A stretch of DNA of 64,000 nucleotides from Lagopus muta (Eukaryota; Chordata; Aves; Galliformes; Phasianidae): assembly GCF_023343835.1 (NCBI RefSeq), contig NC_064437.1, positions 24,527,001 to 24,591,000 on the forward strand, written 5' to 3'. Under the pieces are notes generated by a model. It saw only the letters and a program-made list of their open reading frames with translations, searched no databases and had not been told where the DNA came from. Shown in pieces: positions 12,958-37,710 of this stretch. How positions within the stretch are numbered: position 1 is the stretch's first letter; every line of letters begins with the position of its first letter. The translations under genes were made by a program, and so were the position numbers.

Positions 12958-14628
12958 CCAGCACTAATCCACAGGCAGCCTATGGTAGATACTGAGCACG
13001 ATTAGCAGAGCGCTGGCTTCAGCTAAGTACTAATCTTAAAAGCAAAGCATGCTGCTGGAGCATTCCCACAAGGTTCATATGCTTTTAGGTTCTCTTCTTA
13101 AAGCTACATTGAATTTAGAAGTTACTTATGCAAACTGTCAGATCAGAACATTAGATCTTGAAAATGACTAATGGGTTAACTTAAAATCAAATACAGGTCT
13201 GCTTACCAAGCATTCCTCTCAGTCAACATAGCAAACTTTGATGTCTTTGAAAGGAAACTAAAACAACAGAACTAATAGTTGCTGGGCAGTCAAGACCTGT
13301 GGCTGTGCTTAACTCAGTAAGCATCCTCAATTCACCTACAGCCTTCACAAGGCAAAACTAACTCTGCTTAATACAAACTGAAAGCAAGTACATGGTTCTT
13401 TTTCTGACTGTACTAGGAGGCTAGTTTCAGTAAGAGATAAGGAGCTAGGCATGTGATGGTGTCATGTTATTCATGTGTACATGGCTGGTTCATCTCAGCC
13501 TTGCTGGGGTGAAGAAGGAACAAGCCAGCTCCTTTAAGGTGGAGTTGATGTGTTCTAACCTTGTGGTTTGGTCAACTCACACCTTGCCTTCCTGCTTACA
13601 CATAGGTTACAACATATTTAACTGATTACTTGTACAAAGTTCTGGAAGCCTAAAGTTATTACAAGTGAATTTCACAGGAAATTATGCTTTACACATTCAA
13701 TAATACTGTGAGCAGCAAAGCCTAACAGTTTAGTCAGGTAAAAAAATTAAAATAAAATACAAGTATACATTGAGTCAGACATGCTGTTCGTCTCTAGTCA
13801 ATTAGGGAAAAAAGCTAAAAAAAAATATTTATGAGGTACTGTTATACAAGTCATAGCACTTCTACTTCCTTTTGGCTCACATAGTTTGTAGTCAGCCTCT
13901 GCACTAGCTCTGAACTGTTACCTGGTATAGAATGAGATCAAATATAAAGTTCCAGCACCAAGAACTCCAACTCAGAACTCTGGCCTACAGTATTACATCC
14001 AAGGCAATAAACTACCAGGCAAAGCACATTAAATCTCTAGTTCATGCTGATTTCAATTTCTCACGCATTAACTTTGTGAGACCAGAGCTGGAAAAGGGAA
14101 CTGTCATGCTTTTCACCTTGCTCAGCTAGGGAGTAGATGAACATTTTACGACCATTACTAGCCAGTCTTAATTAGCTAAAAATGAAGTTAGAAGCTTAAA
14201 ACATGTATCAGTTTTTCAGGCATGCTTGATAGTGGAGTGGTTGACATTTAGCCTGCAGCCCAAGTGTACCATAGTATAACTGTATAGCTGGTGCTATCAG
14301 TTAAGTGAAACCAAAATTGCTGACAGCAGCAATAATGGAAAAACTTGTCAGTAAGTCGCATCCAAGAACTTGCAGTTTTGTTTCCTAGCCTCCAGCAGAT
14401 AAATACAGACAAATGGATAGAGCGACTATAACAGACAGATGCTTAACAAGCTACTGTAGGGTTAAATGCCTTTTCTGCATACTGAATTGTGGCTATGGAT
14501 TTAAATGCAGTAGTTGCACACAGGAGTTACAGATCAGAAGAAAAAATGCTGCAAGAATGAATTTTCAGTAGGCTTATCAGCTTCCATTGGTAAGCCTCTG
14601 TATGCACAAAGATATGCGGAGTTGAGTC
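12958..14628 (-). other. CENPL: Probable CENPL 3' untranslated region
   Basis: AT-rich, non-coding sequence between the CENPL stop codon at 14629 and the candidate polyadenylation signal. I recognise no gene or repeat family in it. Its assignment to the transcript is inferred. Confidence 0.4.
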
Positions 14629-14700
14629 TCACTGTATCTGAGAGATTGCTAATTCTGTCAGTAGCATCAGCACTCCAATCAGGTATTGGCTTTGTAGAAA
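14629..14700 (-). CDS. CENPL: CENPL terminal coding exon (72 nt)
   Basis: This small exon is easy to miss because it encodes only 23 residues (FLQSQYLIGV... ending SQIQ) before TGA. It is preceded on its own strand by a run of 16 T and an AAACAG acceptor. Its match to the human ending YLIGVLAYLTELAIFQIE confirms it. The intron before it runs 14701-15012, with donor GTGAGT after AAA. Confidence 0.9.
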   Translation of the reverse strand, partial: FLQSQYLIGVLMLLTELAISQIQ

Positions 14701-16459
14701 CTGTTTAAAAAAAAAAAAAAAAGAAAATCAGTGGTCATTTGCACAGCCTTAAATGACTAAAACAAATGAATGCAGTCAGATTTGCAGTTGTCTGCAAAAT
14801 ACTCTTTTTTTAAAAACGATTTTGACCCAAGATATGGAACAGAAACACTCCTGCCTCCATGCTGCTCTTGTTGGAGCCCTCTGACTTCTAGTAGGAAGCT
14901 ATTTGTAAGAAACAGGCAGCCTTCATTTTTAAAAGGAAGGCATTTCTAGTAAAGTACAACTATTCTACTTGTCTGGTATTAGGATAACATGCTGCATTAT
15001 CATTGAACTCACTTTTATGATCCCATCACAGTGTGCTGAGGCAATTCCCGTAGAAACTTTCACCAGTTTTGTAGCTGACAAGTGGATCTTAAAGTGTCTG
15101 TGGAAGTGGGAATAAAGGCATTCCATAAAGACATCCACCTCTTCCTGAGTGATCTCTCCTGGAGTTTTTTGGACTGTGTCCCACAGAGCTTTTGCATCCT
15201 CAGGGTGAATGGCATATGAAATTTCCAGAGGCTGAGGCAGGTGAGGAACAGAGAAAAGGAGTTCCGTGGCAGCTGTGTTTTTGTCCACTTCGCATCCAGT
15301 CCACATAGCTGCCATCCAAGTGAGATTGAGAGGGCTGATGGCTAAACGACGGAAACAGCAGTCAAAAGTCTTCTGAAACCAAGTTCCAACAATGGCTGTG
15401 TAACTTTCTGCCCCATTAACAAGGAACAAAGGTAAACAAGTGAAGTTCTCAGGCAAATCCTCTGAAAGATCATCTCCAGCCACACAGCAGAACCATCCTG
15501 ACCATATCAGCTTCTCTTCTGAGTTTTTTTGGGAAAGTGATGATCTCAAGAAAAGCTGGAACGGGGAAAAGAATCACAGAATAATTAAAGTTGAAGAAGG
15601 CCACCGTGATCGTCCTGTCCAACCATCAACCTATCCCCAACGACCACATCCTTCAGGGCCACATCCCCACAGTTGGTGAACGCTTCCAGGGACAGGCAAC
15701 TCCCCCAACTCCCTGGGCATCCAGCACCTCAACGCTCCCGACAAGAAATTTTTCCTAATACCCAAACAGAACCTCCAGAGGCACAACCTGAGGCCACTCC
15801 CTCTTGTCCTATCGCAGGAGCAGAGGCCGACCCTCACCTCACCACGAGGTCTCCCCTGTGCTCCCCTTCTCCACACCGCCCCATCCCATTCCCTCAGCTG
15901 CTCCCCACTCCCTGTGCTCTATCCTTAGCTGGTCCCAGAGCTGTGAATAGCACCCCAGTGCCCCACCTGCACCAGCACAGCGGCGGGGTCCTGCTCGCTG
16001 CCCCTCAGCTCTGGCAGACCGGACATGGCCACCTTGATCCCCAGCTCTCCGTCCATATCTACTGCCAGCCCCTTCTGCTTCTCGGCGGCGATGAAAACAC
16101 CCAACATGCGGGCGTAGTCCTTCAAGTCGGCGTTGGAAAACTTGTACAGAGGGCTGACACTGTACAGGGTCCACTGCTTCCGCAGGAGGAACGCCGTCTT
16201 CTGCGGATCCGCGTTCTCCTAAAAACGAAGGACAAACATTCATGGCATCACTCCCCCTCGAGGCTCGGCGGCCTCCGAGGGACGGTCCTACCTGACAGCG
16301 CGGCGGCAGCAGGCGGCTGCCGGGGCTCAGCCCGTAGTTCCGCCCGAACAGCGGACCTCGGGACAGCCGCCCGGTGCCGGATGGCCGCCCGCTACTGGGC
16401 AGCGTCCGCATCGCGCCCTCCATCTCTGTAGCGGAGCCCGCCGCCGGCCCGCCCGCCAT
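14629..16459 (-). CDS. CENPL: Centromere protein L
   Basis: CENP-L pairs with CENP-N in the constitutive centromere-associated network that recognises CENP-A nucleosomes and supports kinetochore assembly. Coding exons on the minus strand are 16292-16459 (56 codons), 15967-16218 (84), 15013-15555 (181) and 14629-14700 (23 plus TGA), all phase 0. The total is 344 aa, the length I recall for human CENP-L. Conserved stretches are KQWTLYSVSPLYKFSNADL and AEKQKGLAV in exon 2, then GWFCCV, TAIVGTWFQKTFDC, AIHPEDAKALWD and YSHFHRHFKIHLSATKLVKV in exon 3. Exon 4 gives YLIGVLMLLTELAI and ends SQIQ. The N-terminal 56 residues are divergent and G/R/S-rich. The start at 16459 has a modest context (C at -3, G at +4). 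A second ATG at complement 16421-16423 has a strong one (G at -3 and +4) and would give 332 aa. Intron 1 is only 73 bp. Confidence 0.93.
15571..15870 (-). mobile_element. CR1 LINE 3' fragment in CENPL intron 2
   Basis: Read on the minus strand it ends with the CR1 3' signature (gttggac...gatcac...ggcc...aactttaat, then ATTCTGTGATTC). Upstream it contains the usual CR1 tail sequence about lagged lines of a failed consensus. It occupies most of the 411-bp CENPL intron 2 in sense orientation. The tail stops about 15 bp from the exon 3 acceptor. The 5' limit is approximate. Confidence 0.75.
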
Positions 16460-16576
16460 TTGAACGCCCGTCCCGTCGGCCCCCGCGCCGCCGCGCTCCC
16501 GCCCCGCCCGCCATCTTGGGGGCGGTGCCTTATGGTGGCTGGGTGAGCCGCCGGCTGAGCTGTGCCCGTTGCTGGG
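16460..16576. promoter_or_regulatory. CENPL/DARS2 bidirectional CpG promoter
   Basis: Only 117 bp separate the CENPL start codon (complement 16457-16459) from the DARS2 start codon at 16577. The stretch is very rich in G, C and CpG and has no TATA box. It holds GC-box sequence (ccccgcccgcc) and a good YY1 element at 16507-16519 (cccgccatcttgg; ATGGCGG core on the reverse strand). The surrounding first exons are equally CpG-rich, so the island spans about 16300-16640. Human CENPL and DARS2 are also head-to-head (recalled). Confidence 0.85.
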
Positions 16577-31981
<15,405 letters not shown>

Positions 31982-32695
31982 CTTGCAGCAAGTGATGTGA
32001 ATTGAACTGTTAAAGCAGAGATGCTTCCAACTTATAAATACTAAAATTCAGTTTGGAAAACATCAACTTAGGGGAGGACCAGAGGAGTATAACCCCACTG
32101 CGGTTTCAGAACAGAATGGGGAACAGACGTGATAGCTCCCCTGATAGGAATTTACCTTTAGGTTGTCAATGGGAGGGAGAAATAGGAAAGTGAAAAGAAA
32201 AATGCCCATCGTTTTAGCTTAGGATATTGAGACTGTTGCCTTTGGAGTGTTGTATCTGAAGGTATGGTTATTTGTTAATTTCCCACTTTCCAGTTTGCAC
32301 ACACAAACTCCTCCCTGAAATCTAAAGGAGGCAGCGTACCAGCTTCTCTGGAAAATGATCCAGTGTTCCTGATAATCACTGAATCTCTAGCTGAGAACTG
32401 TTACAGCAGAGTAATGCCATGCTGGGTAAAGAGCCTGACTAAGCTTCAGTGCATCCAACAGCTTGTGTCGTGCTGGAGGATACCTGATCATACAGAATTT
32501 GCCATGGGGAGTTGCACTCAAGTGTTCCCCGTTAAAAGCAGGCAGAGGAGGAGGTGTGGTATTTGCAGCAGTTGTCCTTGTGATGTTCATCAAACAGGAG
32601 ATGATGTGTCTTTGGGGCCTGTGGTCCTGCCACTTTCAGAGCACCGGTTCTGAAGTTTGTATCCTTTGTAAATAAAGTTTGTCTAGCAGTTTGGT
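31982..32695 (+). other. DARS2: DARS2 3' untranslated region
   Basis: Non-coding sequence between the TGA stop and the polyadenylation signal at 32671-32676, about 0.7 kb. Confidence 0.65.
32671..32676 (+). terminator. DARS2: DARS2 polyadenylation signal
   Basis: AATAAA followed by a GT-rich downstream element (gtttgtctagcagtttggttttgtctg). Confidence 0.7.
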
Positions 32696-35600
32696 TTTGT
32701 CTGAGCTTGGCATTGCATATCTTTGATTGGAAACAAGCTGGAAATATGGGAGTTAGAACAAAATGTTACACACCGCCTTGTGAGAGTTATTGCATTGATA
32801 ATTCCCTTAACATTTAAGCAGTGATCAGAACAAGGCGATGTTATACTCAGATTGCTTCTTTAGAGGATGGTGGTTTTGCTATTTACCTTTTCTACTGAAA
32901 GTGAGAATAAATGGAACTTACACAGAATTTGCTTAAGAGTCATCTGTGTTTCTAAAGTAGGGATTATCAGAGGCTCCTTTGAGGACATGAAAGCATTAAA
33001 AAGACCAGTATTTCTGAGAAGTTCTTCACTCCCCCAGACCATTATTTATAGTAAGCGTAAATGTAATGTGCTCAGCTTTTTTAATTGTCACGTAAGGGAT
33101 ATTCTGTCTCTTGGTAAGAACTGCAAAGGCAAATGCTGTTTGCATCTGAAAAGTCCCAGTTCTTTAAATTAGGATTATTATCAAGCATTCAAAGGATAAC
33201 ATACTATAAGAAGCTTAGGCAAAAATGTAACGCTGCCTGGAACATTGAAAGCACTTGTTAAAATGTGTGAGCAAGCTGTCTCCAAGGCATAACATCCGTC
33301 TTTTATATGCAAGCTGTTTGGTGTGATGTTGATTTTTATTGTTTTTTTTTCCACTGCTATATTAAGGGCTTGCTGCAGTTTGAAGTGTGTGATATAGCTA
33401 TGATTAACTACAGTGAAAAAATACATCCAAACGTATCATCTGAGCTGCTGCAGTCCTGCTATGATCAGGTCATTGGAAAAGATGGACCCTGAATATATGC
33501 AAACCATCTTTACTTGGATTTGTGAATGAAGGTAGGTTACAACACAACTGCTTGAATTCACTAGCAGTCCTGTGAACGTTGTCACAGAGAAGATGTTACT
33601 TGATTTGGTTCTGTACAGTGCTGGCCTCTGGCTGCTACACCCAGAGCTGCTGGCCTTGCTAGGAACAGAATGACCAGCAGAAGTACTGCATGAGGACTTA
33701 CTCAAGGTCTTGCTGCTGTGGGCCAACCTGTGATGGTTGGGTACCCGTGTTTGATTTCAGTTTGTGTCTTTGAGAGCCTGGGCACCTCAGCTGAGACCTT
33801 CTGTAAGGATGCCCAGTGCTGTGCAAGTGTCAACTCATTACTCAAGTGTACAAAACTAATCCTGGAGATGGTTCTTCTGTCAACCTGCTGCTCCTGCATG
33901 TGAGCAGGAGATGCTTTGTACATTCCTGCAGCAAATTTCCAACAACAGCAACAGGGAGGCATGGCCCCACTGCAGTGCATCCCTCTGGGAGGGACGTGGC
34001 TGGTGTTAGGTGAAACTGAAATGGCATTCAGTGAGTAAAGGCAGCCCCAGAGAACATCTGTAATGCTAAGAGTGAAAGGACAAGGTGAGTTTATTCTCCC
34101 AAATGCGAGCTTTTCTATTTTCTCCTCTTGTGCAAACAACTGATGGTGAAAAACAGTGGCATATTTTGACCACACTTGCTCACTGGTGTCTCTGTGCATA
34201 GCCAGCAGTCTTGTGAGGATGCTCGGTGCTCTCTCTGTGCTTTTGGCCCACGTGCTAACAGCAGCAGCAGAGGCACAGCCAACTGACAGCCATATCAATG
34301 CTGCCAGATGGAAATCCCCTATGTAAACTTCACCTGACTTCACCTCTAAATATTTGGGCTCTTATTTTAGACTCGTGCTCTAGTTTGTTGTTTTCCTCCC
34401 AGCATTGTTTTATGTAATTAACAAATGCTGCTTACATGCGGTCACCAGCTGTGCCAGCCACAATTTTGCAGCACAGAACTCTGTGGCAGATATATTCAGC
34501 CTGCATTGGTCCCATTTTCCTCTAATAAGTTCCAGCTTTCTCCTTCAATCTTGATATCCTCTGATTTTGCTGCAGTGCTGAGTAGAATTGAAGATGTCCT
34601 GTACTCTTCTCCTGCAAACTGTTATATTTTGATGTGTTCACTTTCTGCCCCATGTTGCAGCAATATACAAGGAAACTTCTGGGTGAAAAACAAGCTTCTT
34701 TGGTTACTATTCAAAACAAAACCAAACCCAACCACTACATGAAGTACCTTAAGAAGCTATGGGCAACTCTTCACTCCTCCCTGAACAGCAGATGCCAACT
34801 GAACAGCATAAAAACATTTCAGGGAACAGTTGGTACAAGGGCACGTATAGTTGAGTTGATTGCAGAACAACAAGCATAGTGTGCTATCAGATTTTTTTTA
34901 ATATTAAACTCAATTTAGAGAGTGATAGATCTAAAACACTGTCAGCCCTGAGAATCTGGCTTGTTTGCTTGGCAGTTTGAAGATAATTGCAGATGAAGCC
35001 CACAGTTCTTTGTTGGTATCCCTTAAAAATGTAGATTCCTTGTTTGTCATCTGTTCTGTTGTCTTGTCAGGAGATGTTTATCCATGTATAAAGAAGACAT
35101 CCAGTAAAAAGACAGCTCTTTTAAGGAGAGGGATGTAATTTTAGCACAGTTGCCACAGAAATGCCTAGGACCGAATTCAGCCATGGCTGTGCTGGGAGAT
35201 GTCTTGCTGGATTTCATGCTCTTTTGGGAGCCACGTGAAGAAAGCACCTGGCAGGCCTCTGCTAATTGCATCTGCAGAAGGTGAGACAAATAACAACGAA
35301 TACAAGCACCCGTTAAGTGCAGACTCATCAGTTAGCTAAGTATGCTCCTGATTCCCTTCTTCCTGCGGTCCCTGGGGCTGCACCAGGCAGGTAATTGTGG
35401 AGGCTCTGCTTTTCAGCAGCTCCCAGCACTTCTGCGTATCTCCTTTCTGGGCATTGGCTCTCCTTAAGCAAATGTGGAAAAAGATGCATGCTTTCCTGGA
35501 TTTATTGACAGCTTCTTGCTACTGTCCAACTTACCTGTTTTGTAATAGAATTATCAAAGCCAATATCTTACTTAAGTACCTCTCCAAGAATATTTCTTAG

Positions 35601-35802
35601 TCTAGGCAAGGGAACCTAATAGAACATGTTTTTCTTTCTTCTGAAATGGCTTTTTGATAGTGGGGAAGCCTGGGTTGTATACAAATTACACCTGCCCTTT
35701 TTGTGTATGTAGCCTTTATGCCTTGTCATTTATAGCATTTAAAGTGAGCAAATCACACATCCTCGTGCATTTTCCCTTTTATATCCATATGCCAACTCAG
35801 TG

Positions 35803-36085
35803 TCATAGAACTGTTTGAGTTGCAAGGGACCCTTCAAGGCCATCTGGTTCCACTCCCTGCACTGAGCAGGGACACCCACAGCTCCATCAGTGCTCAGAGC
35901 CCATCCAGCCTGACCTTGGCTGTCTGCAGGGATGGGGCACCACCACCTCTCTGGGCAACCTGTGCCATTGCCTCACTGCCCTTATTGATTATACTGACTT
36001 CATTATATCCACTGTAAATCTCCCCTTATAGTTCGAAATCATTACCCCCTGTTCTATCTTACAGACCCTTCTAAAAAGCTGAAGA
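35803..36085 (-). mobile_element. CR1 3' fragment
   Basis: Reversed CR1 tail starting gtcatagaactgtttgagttg and running through ccctgcactgagcagggac, cagctccatcagtgctcagag and tgtctgcagggatggggc. It is the same subfamily as the copies at 40875 and 41814. Confidence 0.88.
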
Positions 36086-37654
36086 GAAAGAAGCACTGAC
36101 TAGCACTGCCTGTGGTAACAATTATCAGTGAGATCTCTGCTTAACATGCAGAAAAAATGTCATGGGTGTTCTTGGGAAAACAGGTGGTCTCATGCTGTCT
36201 GAGTGTCAGGGATTTTGTTAAGGAGCAAGCTAAAGTGATTTCAGAACAGTCTGTGGTGTTTCTTGACAAAAATGGGGCACCTGAATGCCCTGGATTTAAG
36301 TAGTACCTGTCTCTAGAAAGAATACAAAGAAGGCCTGGGTAATTGCAGATCTGTTTAATTATCATCTGCAGGAGGAAAAAAATATATATCTGAAACAAAA
36401 GCAGCCTGGAGAGGTGCTCAACAAGTAAAGCATGTGGGGTTTTTAGGAGAAAGTCATCTCAAACCAAAGTAATCCCATGTGACAAGACAAAGAGGTCCCA
36501 CGCTTTGGGGAAGGCAGTACTTGACAATATGCTAAGCCTTTTGGTATAGTTGTGTCTGGTGTGATTCTGGATGAAATGGGCACCAAGTGATTGGATGATT
36601 GTATCCAAATGCTTTTTTGGGTGTTTGCCCAACGTTCTTTCAATCTTGGGTGGTGAATAGAGAGTGTAGGTGCATGTATGGAGGAACCAGCTATTTCCCC
36701 ACATAGGGTAGTGGGGAGAACATGTAGGCTGCTGGGAGAGGGAGGCAGAATTCAAGCCTTGAATTGAGAAATGGTCATGGAAAAAGTAGGATGCCATGCA
36801 ATACAGGTAAATGCATGTTGATCCACTATAGGAGCTCTATAGACAGCATTAACTCTATAGACCAGCAGCAGGAACAGCTGGTGTTTATACTGGATCATAA
36901 GCAAAACACAGGTCAACGAAACTTGTCCTGTTTTGAAAAAGAAAACATCACACTGGGCTGTGAACAGACCTGCAGACAGCAAAGCACGTGTTGTGATCTC
37001 TTCATGCCACTCAGCACGTGTAGGGTTGCCTTGTGCAGTAGGTGTTGATGCTTTCCAATGGGGCTGCTGCATGTGTGGCTTAAGTAGTGTCAATCAGTGG
37101 GCATCTTTACACAGATGTGATAGATGGAAAATCCTGAAGCACAGCCTTGTCTCTCTGGGTCACCTTGTTTGGATGCCTACAATCAGATGCAGAGACTGCA
37201 GGCACTTCGCTAATCCCAACCCTTCTATTATTCTTTCCTACTGAATTTTCAGTATTCATGTCTTTCCTCTTGATTCTTTCTCTGCTGCAGCCATCCTGTA
37301 ACCTTGCTTTGTCTTAAGTTTTGGTTTTTTTCTGCTCAGTTTTTTTTTCCTCCTGATTTTAGGGAGCTGGGCTGCAGTGAAGTTAGGCATTGGGTCCTTG
37401 GACATGGCGTAACCCCTTGGAGGGGTGGCTTAAAGGATCACGCTATCTCCAGTCTTGGAGTCTGAGCAGGGCCGGTGAGAGGCAAATGATGGCAGGGGAA
37501 GGAGTAGGTAAGAGCCAACCTCACATATAAGAACCAGCCCCATCTCCCTCCCGGTGTTGGGTCTTGGGGCTGTGTTGTTTGCCTTCCTAGTGCTATTGGC
37601 CATGGATCTCCCCAACCCATGGCTTCTGAGAATGGGCTTTCTCTTGCCTCCCAG

Positions 37655-37710
37655 CATGAGCTAGGTGATCTTAGTGCCCTTTTCCAACCTTAATGATTCT
37701 GTGGCTCAGG
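37655..37710 (+). mobile_element. Short CR1 3' tail
   Basis: gagctaggtgatcttagtgc, then ccttttccaaccttaatgat and tctgtgg, which is the last 50 or so bases of CR1. The upstream sequence is not clearly CR1. Confidence 0.6.

Noticed and set aside
15673-16431. 252-codon plus-strand open frame
   Set aside because: It is antisense to CENPL exons 1 and 2 and the CR1 in intron 2. The minus strand reads CENP-L with exact phases and human-like sequence, so this frame is a shadow in a GC-rich region.
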